This document shows positions 12,129-25,200 of a stretch of DNA of 64,000 bases, in pieces. Within the stretch, counting starts at the first letter, position 1. The number at the start of each line of letters is the position of its first letter. Origin of the DNA: Sialis fuliginosa (Eukaryota > Arthropoda > Insecta > Megaloptera > Sialidae); assembly GCA_961205875.1 (NCBI GenBank), contig OY540812.1, forward strand, positions 24,189,098-24,253,097, written 5' to 3'. The notes under the pieces are model-generated. The model had not been told where the DNA came from. It saw only the letters and a program-made list of their open reading frames with translations, and ran no database searches. Position numbers and translations under genes: made by a program.

Positions 12129-15100
12129 CTTTCTACAGTATCAATATATTTTTAAGCTTTTTCGGAATTAAACAATCCATATATCTTTAATATTAATAAA
12201 CAATCCCTACCTGCAGTCAGATTTTCGTATATAGAATCAGTAAGATCTTGAGATCAAAATAAATATTAGTGCAATTGCACGGTAATTGCAGGAACCCAAT
12301 TGGGCATGCGAATTTCTATCGCGCAATTATTTTGTTGCAAAAATAGAACCCACGCTCACGGTTTTAATATACATTAGCGCACATGCGACTAAATAATCGC
12401 AACATTTTAAGAGCTAGACTTAATAATCGCGCGACAAAAATCGAATGTGCGCGTTCGGCTCTAATATATGTCATTGTAAAATAATTATAAATGTTTTTAA
12501 TGATAAAATTTTTTTATTAAAACGACAAAAATGATACCTTTATTTTATTTGTTTTATTTAACTTTGTGTACCCACCTATTAACTTGGCTTTTTAAACTAT
12601 TTTTAAACTAGTTTATTTGTTTTAAAATTATAAGATACTCACTTTATCAACTATGTATACGAAAATATGTAAAACAATGCGTTTATTTCATTTTTGACTT
12701 CTGGATGCAGCCACATATAATAATATGATATTTATATTCGAAGTCAAAATAAATATCATAAAAATGGTAATTTTCTTAAATTCTATATAATAATATGTAA
12801 TCATTTTTGTCAGCGTTTACATAAGCATCTATTTAGGGTTTTGTAGAAAACTAAGAACTCTTATGGTTTTTCTATCTGTCCGTCCGTCCGTCTGTCTGTA
12901 TGTCACAGCCCTCCCATTATCTCATTTATGTACCTATTAAGATGAAATTTGGTATACGAACGTAGATTGATGACCCAAAAACATAAATGTTGAGATTTTT
13001 GATAACATATTTTTTGGACCTCTCTTCCACAGGCTGATAAGTGTATTCATTTTTTTTTCCACTAACCCCCATTAAGTGGGATGTCTTTAGATAGATCTAA
13101 CAATAGATGCAACAAATATATTTTAGGACTTTACATTTTAAAATTTCAAAATGTAGCTTTTAATTATTACTTTCAATGAAAACTATAACGAATATTATAG
13201 CCAAAATAGTTTAAGAAAAATTGAGAAATAGCTATTTTTTATAAACAGTTGTCACACGAATAGGTACTTTTATATATACGGAGAAAAATATTTCATAACA
13301 ATCTCTCAATTTTTAAAGAAATATTACTATTTGATTCAGTATTCTTAAATACGGAAGACAATTTTGTAATTCTATGATAATATAGATTGTAAAGGATCTG
13401 GTGAAATTTTACTATGCTGCATAGTAAAAATTAAACGTTGTATCGTATATAAAAAAAACATTTATTGAGACAAGTCTACCCATCTTTATTCAGCAATGGA
13501 CAATGGACATCTCTTCACACACACACCACACTCTCTCTTGACTGTTTTTTGTACATATAGTTGCACTGTATCTGAGGCGTATAGTTACAAAAATCGCCAA
13601 CTCCACTTTTTCAAAAAATAGCGGTTAAAAACTTTATTTGGCAAATTTTTCAATATGGAGTTCATCTCTTAACTGTGATATTAACTTTTCAACTTATTTG
13701 TTAATTTATCAATTTTAATTTGTTAATAATAGGAGAAGAGGGTCTCGACGGTCTTGGGGCATTTGATAGTCTTAAAGTTAATGGTGTAAGATATATTTAA
13801 AAAAAAAGTTGGAGTCTGTAGGATCGCGCCAAGCTGAGATATTAACTATTCAACTTATTTGTTAATTTATCAATTGGCCCAGGGCGCCAGACTTGCTAAG
13901 ACCGACTCTGTTAACGAATATAGTAAAACATGCGTATTATAAAAATTACAGTGAAGATTGTAAGAGTTACTGAATTGACAGTACATGTTAAAACTGATAC
14001 AAAAATGAAATTTTTAAATGACAACTGTAATTTTTAATAAAAAATCGACTCCATTTTTCTTCGTGTGGAAATTACATTATTCATCAACATGAAATAACTC
14101 TTGCTGTTCTTGATACCTATTATCAAGTAGAGAATGTTAGTGAGATTGGCTACGAAACCCTATCAAGTGCATCCTCAACACGCACTTGATCGGTTTTAGT
14201 TGATAGTGTTTCGCTAAAATTACCAAATCGACAAAAAATGTATTAAGCCACTTTGGCTTACATATACTATTGCACTTTGGTGCTAAAATGGGAAAAAATT
14301 GTCTTTATTGTCTGCAATCAATTATATTTATTATCCAATCTCTTAAAGTTTTGATAATGTACCTGCTTTTGTCCAACAAGTTTTAACAACAACAACAACT
14401 TATTGTATAAAAGGTAAACTTTTTGAATCTAGAAAAATAAATTACTCTATAACTATACTATAATATGTAATACGAAAAACAAAGGTAAGTTTTCATATTA
14501 GTTGTAGTACTTTTATTATAAGATTAAAGTGCAATGCATAATCTGATTGTCCTTGTTGAACTTGAACGTTAAAATTATGTTTAAGAAATAAAATAAAAAT
14601 AAAGTAATTTATTGAAAATTTGTTTCTTCAAAAGTTTTAATTAATATTTTTATTAAAGGTGATGGTCAAGAGCCGAGATTTAAATAAGTACTTCTTGGAG
14701 TATAAGTTGTATCTACTTGCACTTAAATCTTAAATATTTTTATTTAATAGAGTTTGAACTTGAAATTAATGAATACTTATTAATTATTTAATTAAGTAAG
14801 AATTATTTTGTATAAAGTACTTGTATCTGTACTTTTTAATTTATATTAAATAAATAAAGAAATATACTAAAATTATGTACTCGAATATTATTAACGAGAA
14901 AAATTATTATTATTATAATTTTTTTTAAATATCTTTCAAATAATAATACGGAAAAATCATTTTCTATATCAAGAAACTACAAAATCGGTCTCTTTAAGTA
15001 ATTATTTTTGCACAGTTTAAATAAAGACAAATGAAAATTTGACTCTTAAGTATTTCCTGTTTAAACATAACTAACATTTAGAGTGGTAAATTTGTTTAAC

Positions 15101-15967
15101 AAACTTATAAATTTGTATGCTGAATCACATAATATCTTGAATGAGTACATCCTCCCAAATAACATGTTACAATGTACTCGGTAAATATAATTGATATTAA
15201 GAAATAATATTTTTTCATTTAATTTCTACAGCAAACAAGAAGTGGGTTGATAAGAATTCAGCGACACCGTAAGGCCAAAATAATTTTCTTTCTGTTTAGC
15301 ATATAAGCCGTCCAGAAAGAATGCAACTAACTTCAAAAAATAATCGAGACAATTCATGTATTTATAATCTTTAACTTTTCATATTACTTTCGTATTGCAA
15401 ATAATAATAATTTCATTTATTATTACATACTTATTGTTAGTAAATATGTAATAATAATAAATTATTGATAAGTAGCATATAGTAGATAGTAGCAAAATTA
15501 AATATACCTACCTATATTATATACGAGTATATTATAGGTATTATGTTAACATATTTTTATCGACGAAATACAATTAAGTCCAATGTTGCACTCACAACTA
15601 ATTACAATAAGTTACAGTTCAATTTTAGCGATAGTTTAGGAAAAAAATCTATATATTTTTTAAAACAGACTTGGCTAACCTGCGGGCCGCATGTGGCCCG
15701 CCGCGCTCTTAAGTGCAACCCGTGGCCACATATAATCAAATTATGTTTAATAATGAGTTCGGGTGTATAAATATCTAGTTTTAATTTCTTGTTGTTTTCT
15801 TTAAAATAACATTTAAAATATTGTTTTGTAGAAACTATTTTTATAATACAAAATTAAGAATTTAAAGTATATTTGATCGAATGTGACAGTGAACGAAATA
15901 TTGAATTTTTTCGCTATTGTAGGTAAATATCTCGGATTCTATGCGAGGTAGGTGGTAATTATTTTTA
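12129..15967. other. Non-coding stretch with scattered repeats
   Basis: No gene was recognised. Visible items are a GC-richer patch at about 12260-12480, a TCCG/TCTG microsatellite near 12880-12903, a repeat at 13455-13520 that recurs inverted at 43029-43098, a hairpin ATCAAGTGC/GCACTTGAT at about 14162-14190, and a solitary hAT-like GCGGGCCGCATGTGGCCCGC end near 15683-15702. Confidence 0.5.
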
Positions 15968-16375
15968 GGCCGTTTTTCCACACACTGGCAAAACCGGTTA
16001 GTGCCATTGCCGGTGACGGCACTGGCACCTGTCATGGCTCTTTTTCCACACACCGGCATTCTCAGTGCCGCTGCAGTTGAGTTCTAGCTGTGGTGATAGA
16101 AACATGTCTGCAGTGTTCAATAAGCGTTACCTTCTTGTGTTATTATACCTCAGAAGGAAGTACATAAATCGCAAATATAAAAAGGCAGTATTGGGCACAT
16201 CCTCTGTTGACTGTAAGGTACTTATCCGGTTGTCGAGTTCAACGCCGGCAGCATTTGACGGTGCCGGTGTCATCACCGGCAAATTAGCGTCTAAAAAAGC
16301 TATGATTTGAATACATTGCAATCGGTGCTGTCAACGGCACCAGCACCGGTTTTGCCGGTGTGTGGAAAAACGCCC
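15968..16375. mobile_element. PIF/Harbinger-type MITE
   Basis: The termini GGCCGTTTTTCCACACAC and, on the complement, GGGCGTTTTTCCACACAC continue into CCGGCAAAACCGGT-like inner repeats. TTA flanks both sides, the 3-bp target site of PIF/Harbinger elements. The interior is GC-richer than the flanks. A short open frame from 16104 (MSAVFNKRYL...) could be a relic of a parental coding start, but it is not recognised. Confidence 0.85.
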
Positions 16376-18534
16376 TTACCCTTCACATTCATGATTTTTC
16401 CCGCCGAATTGAATGATATCAATGTGACGGGGTGAAATATTGAAAGTTAAAAATCCTATGAAAATTAGTTTAACTTTTTTATGTTAATTTAAGGGTTGCG
16501 GAATGGAATGTCAAAACTCTATTGGCGTTTTTATATATATTGCTTTACGATTATTAGCTCCGAGGATATTAGCCTTCAAAATCTGACATATTTTCTTTGC
16601 ATCCATGGTCTTGAGCTTTCCATCGAGATTATGAAAACTATTCGACGCAACTCATTTAAACATTCGATCTGTATGAGAATTTCTATTGATGCAAATAGAA
16701 ATTATTCAATGCCAATAACATAGTATCTTGGATCAACAAAATACAATTATTCGATACAATTACTCCAGAGCACACAAGTTACCTCTCGCTAGGGAATTAC
16801 ATTTCTGCTCCGTATATAGGTACGTATAAGACAACCATATTCTAATCGATTTGGTGAAAACCCAGTATAATAATATAAATAATATAATTTAGAGAGGATG
16901 AAGTGTGACACCCGCTTTTTAAAGCTTCAGTCAAATTCACTTGCTCGTAATGTTGGGCTCCTCTTCAAGATTTGAAATCCGCTGTGCGGTGAGTCAGACC
17001 CCATACCTTTAGAAAAGATAATTTAAAATATCCTCTCTCCCCCTCCTTTTCAAGAAATAAGTACGAATTATTATAGAACAATTATTGGGTTTAACGGAAA
17101 AAATATTTTTTTTAATGAAATAAAGGAAAACTTGGTTCAAACTGTTATTTATTTGAAGCATCGAATCAATTTATTAATTTGAATAATTTGTATTTCTTAT
17201 AAATAATTTTGAACTTGATCGTATTAAAGCAAATTATTCAAAGAAATATTTGTTTGGCCCTAATACGAAATTATTGGCTGCTGCACAAATACTTTATTTA
17301 CTTGAATCAATTAATAGTTATTTGTTCTCAGAATTTTTTTTCAGTGTATTTATTTCATTTATCAAAAACGTTCGTGGATCCAATGGACCTTCGCTTGTAA
17401 ACGGAGAGATTTTATAAACTACTATAATAACCTATGAATTTATTGATGAGGAATAAACAGTTGTTCGGCAAATTATTATAAAGGTACATAATATATGACA
17501 TACACACACTTGATAATAATTTTATCAATTCACACCTGTAAGCGAACTCTATTCTTTGTGTTATTTTAAGCTCGACTTTGTCGCTTACATTCACTGTAAT
17601 GTGAAGTATTAGTATGAATATTAAGTGCAGTAATAAATTATAATGTGTAATAAATGAGTTTTGGGTTTTTCTGTTTTGTAAGTATGTATATTTACATATA
17701 ATATAATTATATAATATAAATTAATTTCTTCAATTTTTATTAACTGTAAATCGGAACTGAACCCTTATTTTTTATTGTTTCGATCTATAACATTAATTGT
17801 TTTCTTCGAAGAGATTTAGTCGCTTTTGCTCAAAATGATGAAGATAAAAAGAGTTATCGTAAATTTTAATTGCTTGAGAAAATTATGATCATAAAATTAT
17901 TTAAAATTTTTCTTTCTATAATTACCGGTCACTTACATGAGAAAGTTAAAAACCCCAAGAAACTAATTTAATGTCTTACATAATTAATGAAGCACTTTGT
18001 AGAACACAAAATAAAACAAATAACAAAATGATTTATTTATTTTAAAATTATCTCACAGACATACATATTTACCTAACGTTTCTGACAGTTTTAACCCCTT
18101 TATATAACTCAACTCTTTTTGTAATATAATTTAATCGAAGAAACATCTCCAAAACTCATTTATAGCAAAAATGTCAATAAATTTACAAAAAAACGTAAGA
18201 AAACTTTTGAAAAATTTCGAGAAAATTTCGAGAAAATCTTTATTTTGACATTGTAGTCTTAATCAGCGACCCTGAAAACTCCCCAAGGTAAAATTTTCTC
18301 GTCGAAAATCAGACTTAATATATGAAATCAGTAAAACATACAAATTTTCAAAATTAAGGGGGGGGGGGGGTTAAGTCCGATGGCTGGAATATTTCTGATT
18401 TCAAATAGTATGGTATAACGAACATTAAAAAAATCATCAAAATAGGTGCAGTTTCTGAGGGTTCCGAAGTTTTGGCGATTTTCGAGCTTAATTGACTCTA
18501 ATAAGAATTATTGGATTTTTTTTTAAATTCACAT
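16376..18534. other. Non-coding stretch
   Basis: No gene or bounded element is supported. A run of 12 G residues lies near 18360-18370. Confidence 0.4.
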
Positions 18535-18542
18535 ATTTCTCG

Positions 18543-18607
18543 ACTGTAAATTTTGTTGTAACATTTTATAATATGTATAAAATTAATGTAGTTTTTTAAT
18601 TGTTGTA
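18543..18607 (+). repeat. Direct repeat, copy upstream of exon 1
   Basis: About 65 bp is almost identical to 21081-21149. Weaker similarity resumes beyond the CGAGACGAGA insertion (about 18828-18930 against 21150-21230). The two copies flank the first two coding exons. Confidence 0.65.
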
Positions 18608-18827
18608 ACCGAAGTTTTTTGCGGTATCGGCCACGTTTACGAAACGAGACCTGTTTATTTTTTTAGACGACACCGAGACAAAATAGCTTCAATTTTTACG
18701 AGACGAGACTGTAACTTGTTAAATTCGAGTTTGGGACAGGGCTTAAGTTCCTTAAACCGAGACAAAACGAGACTTAGCTGACTCTCGTCTCGTATGCAGC
18801 CTAATAATGTTCTGTTTCTGGGAAAAC
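18608..18827. repeat. CGAGACGAGA-rich element, copy 2
   Basis: It shares the ACGAGACGAGACT motifs and the TCTCGTCTCGTATGCAGCC-like end with 8695-8866. It interrupts the direct repeat that is continuous at 21081-21230, which suggests insertion after that duplication arose. The borders are approximate. Confidence 0.5.
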
Positions 18828-18955
18828 TTTCTAAAGTAAAATGTATATAATTTGTTCGCATTTATTTAAATTATGGTTATAAATTATATTATATACTACA
18901 ACTCATACACCAACGTCAACTACGTTGCATTTTCTAGATCTAACTGAACAGCTTT

Positions 18956-19222
18956 ATGTCTGAAGTAAAACCCAAAGGCCGTAAGAGACGGCTAGCGGCG
19001 TTCGGTGATTGCGTGTTCTCTTTAGTGGTGGTCGCTCCGTGCGTGGTGGGACACTGGCGAGGCTCATGGAGTATCATGGATATGCATCCGCACGTGTTCC
19101 CGGCTCTGGAACTGTTCATGTTTTGCGGCACCCTCCACAGCGCGTTCACGCTACTTAGGGAGCATTTCTTGAAGGCTTTACCGGGTAGTGACAGCGGCTG
19201 GTGGAAGAAACTGTTAGCAGGT
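18956..19222 (+). CDS. fusl: fuseless-like exon 1 (start codon)
   Basis: ATG at 18956 is preceded by an in-frame TAA at 18941, so this is a plausible true start. A TTTCTAG acceptor just upstream (ending 18937) suggests a separate 5' UTR exon. The N-terminus is basic (KPKGRKRR), then a hydrophobic segment at about residues 19-32, the HWRGSW motif at residues 33-38 and a second hydrophobic stretch at about 48-66. The donor GGT|GTTAGT at 19222/19223 keeps phase 0 with exon 2. CAG|GTGTTA, two bases earlier, looks plausible but breaks the frame. Together with exon 2 it forms module 1 of the three-module protein. Confidence 0.8.
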
Positions 19223-22200
19223 GTTAGTAGACTTTAATGTTATAAAAGTAAGACTTCGTTAATCTAGACTGGTTGGCGATGACATGTATTAATTGAATAC
19301 ATCAATCCTTCGTTTAACAACTTCAAGAATACGTTACCGAATTAAAAAATATGTAGATATTTATATAATTTATATTAATATCAAATACATTTGATTCTTA
19401 AGATTTTTTTGTACCATATATAAGTACGTTGACAGAGATTAAGATATAATCTTTCTATGATTAGTCTAAAGATTGTACCATATATTAATGTACTGTGTGA
19501 AACGGAAATTTTAATTTTAATGAGTTTTTTTTAAGATTTTCAGTATTTATCGTGTTATGAAAGGGGCACATGCAATTACTGCTTTGAGTCCCTTGCTGGT
19601 GATATTTGTTTTAAGTACAGATTAATTTATTTTTGTTTATTTACTATACGAAAGTTTCCACAACTCATTCAGAAAATGTCGCTTTTCTGGAAAAGGTAAC
19701 CGAGACAGGATTTTTGCCTTTGTCGATTCAAATACTGATGATGCCCGTTTTCACCAATCAACGTTACCAATCTGTTTGTGTTAACTGATCATTTTTGGCG
19801 ATATGAACTGTATACTTATAAATATTTTAAATTTTTACCTGCGACCTTAATTTGATTGTACAGTTAAAATATTTTTTGTTTTATTTTTTTGAAGTTTTAT
19901 ATTGAAATATTATAAAATATTTAAGCTCCCAACTAACTCATTGCGCCACTGAACAAATTACAACTTTATATCCTTACATATTATAAAACGCAATGTCTGT
20001 CTGTCCGTTAGTACGCTTATCACTTGAAACCCACTTATCTCATTTATGATTTTTTTTTTTTTTTTTAATTCTTGCCTATGTTTTAGTATATATTTTGTTA
20101 GGTTTGGTAATATAAGGAATAAGCAGTGATGATAATAGTAAATCAAATTCGAAAAAAGTTTGCCGTCAGCGCGCTCATTTGCGATACGCTGCCTAAACCG
20201 TTAATTATAAAAAATAAAAAGATCTAAAAGAAACTCCATGATACCATATATCTAACTTTTATATTTAAGCAAGCGAAGCCACGGGCACAGCTAGAAAAAA
20301 CTATATTAACTATAGTAAACTATACATTGTCGGGTTACTGCAAAACCCAGATAACTCCACTATTTACATTTTTTTAGTTAAGTACATTTCTAAACTTAAA
20401 AATTTTACCTACGTCTACTGTAAAAACATGATAAATCTCTTATAGATATAAAGGGTCGATACGCATGTGCAAAAATAAGGTAAAGTCCACTTTGACCAAA
20501 ATTTAACCAATTAGAACCAGATATCTGAGAAATTATAAAATGTGACTTATATATATTATATATTAATATTAAAATCAAAAATTCAAGAGGGAGAGAAAAT
20601 TTGTAGGCTCGTATCTTGATCAAGTCCTTTATTTTTGCAGATACTTAAACGGTTGTACACGTATCTTTTCGCTTGGTGTTGCGTGGGCCACTGGCGTGCT
20701 GGTTGGGAACTGCTGGATAGTGCCGGAACCAATAAAAGAGTTATCGGTGTTGCTGTGATGTGCTTCATCTTCCTGGTTTACTTCAATTGCATAAGGAATC
20801 TGTTGGCCGTGCCATTCCTCCTCTGTAGAGATGACAATGATGTACATTTTACTTATCCGACAAGATTTAGAACAGAGGTCAGTATTTACATTGTAACCAT
20901 TAATAATGTCGATACTCGGGTTCTTAATGCAAATAGCGTTGTTATGGTCGTCAGTTTGGTTAACAATGTGCGAAAAAGCGATTATAATAACATTGTAAAT
21001 TATAAAAGTACAAAATATAAATAGATTCTCACAAAAAATGCCAAATTTCTAGTAAAAAATATATTTTTTTGTTATTTCTCGTTTGTAAATTTTGTTGTAA
21101 CATTTTTTAATAATGTATAAAATTAATGTAGTTTTTTAATTGTTGTAAATTCACTAAAGAAAATATAAAAGCAAAATGTAAATAGTAATTTTCAAATACA
21201 CCAACCAACGTAGTTTAGTATAATTTATTTATGTATTAATTATTATATTATCATAGCAACTGCTTTACATTCTTTGAAATTTGACGATTCTTTCTTTTAT
21301 ATCTTTTGTGTCGTAGTACTTATCATTTTGTAATCATTAGCAAGTGTTCATCACGGCGTGATCATTACTGGTTTTACTTTATCCATTACTGGAGAAAAAA
21401 CATAAACAAAATAAGAAGCTATAATTTAAAAAATAAACAATATTTGCGGACTTTGGTAATTAAATTGATTAAATAAAGAGTTAGTTGTTTTATTAGTAAC
21501 ATGAGTTCATGAGAATTACAAAAAACAAGTCCATTAATCCAAAAAAAACGAAAACTTGTTCTTATAGCGGCTATAACTGGTGCCTTTACCTTATATACAT
21601 TTCCTTAAAAATTGGACGACAAGATGTCCTTGTTGTATCGTATTTGATGTTGATTTTTGACATTTCTATGCCAAAAGCTAGAAACAACGAGTTAATAATT
21701 TGCAGTGGCGAATTATCGTACAGGCGTAGGAGGCATTCACGTCGAACCCACAACCTCAGGGTTCTCCAAACCGACAAAAAGTTGATATTGTTTCATTTTA
21801 AAGCTATAATTCACATTACATAGTTTCGGGTTCTCGATTCAAAAATTTTGTGTTTTAATAAATTTTTTTAATGCATAATCTGCCACTTTTAGGACACATT
21901 ACCCTATTATAGATAACATACACATAAAACTATAAAATATATAAAGCAAAATATCATCACTAGAATATTGTCACCTACAAAGATTAAGAGCACATTTATT
22001 TATATTTATATCTACGTTATATGAACAAATGGTTTAGGAAAATTACTGAAATCTGTATCAAATTTTACCGACTTTGACGGAAGATAGTATACATAAGTAC
22101 CTAGTGTATGTTTGTACATAATAATATTTATTAAAGATACGGAGTTAATTGATATATTATATATTATTTATTTACTAAACATCTGTTCAGACCGATGTGA

Positions 22201-25200
22201 TAGAAAACGATATAGTTTATGTTTTTTTTTAGTCACTTTTATTTATTTTATGTAGGTATTTAGGATTGTTGCCAATATATTATTAAATATGTATAGGTAT
22301 ACATATATATGTATATATATATGTAAGTACAAGTTATTACATTTGTTAAGAGAATCAGCTGTTACATATCATCATTTATCATTATACATGTAGGGGTAGA
22401 GGGGGTCAGATGTGACGAGGGAGTAAGACTAGAATTTTTAATAATAATTTTAAACAGTTTTTTTCTCAGGAATTTTAGGAAATCAAAAAATAGTATACAT
22501 AACATTTAACTGCATTAGCATATGTATATATTATTTACTTTTAATTTAAATAAAGTTTATTTTTTACAATTGTTTGGTTATGCTAGCAAAAAAAATTAAA
22601 TGACAGAAAAAATTACCAAAAAAAGTTTGCTTCAATGGAACAAATTGAATCAGAATACAATACAGACATTGCAATTGAGATTGTTGGACTCGAAGAATTA
22701 GTAGCGCATCTAGAAAAATAACACTGGTCAACACTAGTCATGCCACACGAACTCTCATAGCTAATATTGTTTTAGTCACCTACCCTCATTAATAAATTGC
22801 AGTAGTTTTGTTTCGATTGGCCTCAAATTTTTTGTGATGTGTTGATAAGCATAATCTGTACTAGGGCAATAAACGTAAGTAAACGGACGCGAATAAATAG
22901 ACATAAAATTAATTATTTTTGTATTAATTCAAATTTAGTGCTTTATAAGTAATTGTTGAGATTGTGTAAATATGTCGAGAAAGTGTAATAACGATCCGGA
23001 TTCATTTTGTTATATTTGTGGTGATTTAACTTTCAAAAAACAAAGACGAAATTTTACTACACTTGTGTTAGAGAGTTATCGCCAGTATTTTGGTTTCTCT
23101 GTGGCTCATCAAGACAAATCTTGGGCCCCTCATATTTGTTGCATAACTTGTGTAAAGAATTTAACTGATTGGAAGAAAGGCCGCCGCCATATGCCGTTTG
23201 CGGTACCCATGATTTGGACCGAACCAAGAGATCACGTTTCGGATTGTTATTTCTGTCTTATAGATATAAAAGGTATTAATTTTAAGAAAAAACACATGGT
23301 CAGTTACCCTAATTTACAGTCAACTAAAAGACCAGTACTTCATAGTGACAATTTACCTATACCAGTTGTACCTGCGGCCGTTGAGATTCAAAATTCACAA
23401 CAGCCTTCCACTTCGAGCGAGTCGCGGAGCGGTGATGATGACGATGACTGTGAGTTTAAAGAAATTCCAGTCAAACCACATTTCATAACTCAAGAAGACT
23501 TAAACGACTTGGTTCGCGACTTGAATTTGTCAAAAAAGCAATCAGAACTCTTAGGATCTCGATTAAAACAATGGAAAGGTTCCATCAGGACATTTCACAG
23601 ATGGAAACACGTTATAAGGGCAAATGGAACCCAAGGATGTTGGCTGATTACTGCTGGACGATAAAAAGGGACCAACCAGAAGCTAAATATGCCAGAAAAT
23701 CTTAAATTGGACATTCATAATAGGACGTTTTTGCTTTTTTGTATCAGGAATTCACTATTTTTTTAAATATTGAAATTATATCAATAAATAAAATTCTTGG
23801 CCAATAGATTTTTTTTAATTACATATTTTCACTAACAGTCACCCAACAAAGTAAAAAATATAAGTGAAGTCCGTGTGGCGCGACAAAGTTCAATTGGCAA
23901 AAGTTATATACTTACTTAATTAATTCAAAGAGAAAAACAAAACCGATGCAATCAAATAACGTACATACTTACAACATTAAAAAGTGAATAAACTTGTAAG
24001 AAGCGATGTAATAACAATGAATTAAAAAAAACAGTAAAGCGTCATGAACGATCAGACATAGTAATTTATTTAATATTTTGTAAACATTTATTGCTGTGAT
24101 ATATGATGATTTTTATTTCATTTTTTTTCTAGAAATATGTCAATAAGAAGTACATTTTTTAACTACATAAAATTTATGTACATATTTCTTACACAAGCAT
24201 GTGTATCTCTTTTATAAATATTCCGTAAGTTTCCGTATATTTACCATTGATGTCCGGTATGATAAAGGACCTAACAAATTTGTTAGCTAACAAACACTTT
24301 CAACTGAGGTATCAAACATATATGACAGTTCTTTTGGAGTTTGTTGATGACTTTGACAAGTTTCGCGCACGCGTTGAAGGTAAATACAAACGGTATTAAA
24401 ACAGTGGTGATGTTATGAAAATTATTTTGTACGGTCAAAGATGCCAACTGTGTTACAATTAATTGAAGTGTCACTGCTCTAAATTCCATAACTAATCCAT
24501 AGATACTAGTACAGTATTAATACCCCATATGAATGTAATTGCTAGCTAACAAATTTTGTTAAGTCCTTTATAATACCGGGCATGAATATTATTGTCTATT
24601 ATCAACATCTATAAATAAAATGCAAATATGTGTAATACTAATGCAGTAATTGCAATATTTGCGTAGTATTAAAAAATAATTGTTTTATTAAGTTATCATA
24701 ATATATTCTCAATTGATTTAAATATATTAATTTAAATCTACTGCTTATTTTAACACAAATATCAAAGTGTTATAGATTATAGATTATAACCTAATTGATT
24801 TTCATTTCATTTAAAACTATCAAACATGGAAATCAATAATTTATTACCTTAAGAATAATACTGTGACGAAATATTATTTTGTATATAAAAATAAATAACT
24901 AAAATAATGTTTACATATGTATGTTTTTATTTCATATATTAACGTCACTATATTATATTTATTATGTGCATTTATTGCTGTAAATTCAGTGAACTTTAAT
25001 GGAAAATTTGTTAGAATACATTGCATTTGAATTTATATTAAAATATATTTTCAATGGAAAAATGGTATTTTATATACCGAATTAGTCATATCAGATGGAA
25101 CAAACTTGAACAGTCGATCGAGAAAAATATTTCAAGTTCATATAAATTAACATGTGTCCTGAAATTCTTCGTGAGCTAGAGATCCCCAAAGATTTAGCTT

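Noticed and set aside
20878-21024. Continuation of the exon 2 open frame to a stop
   Set aside because: A good donor (GAG|GTCAGT) lies at the codon homologous to the exon 4 donor, and the tail after it does not resemble the family.
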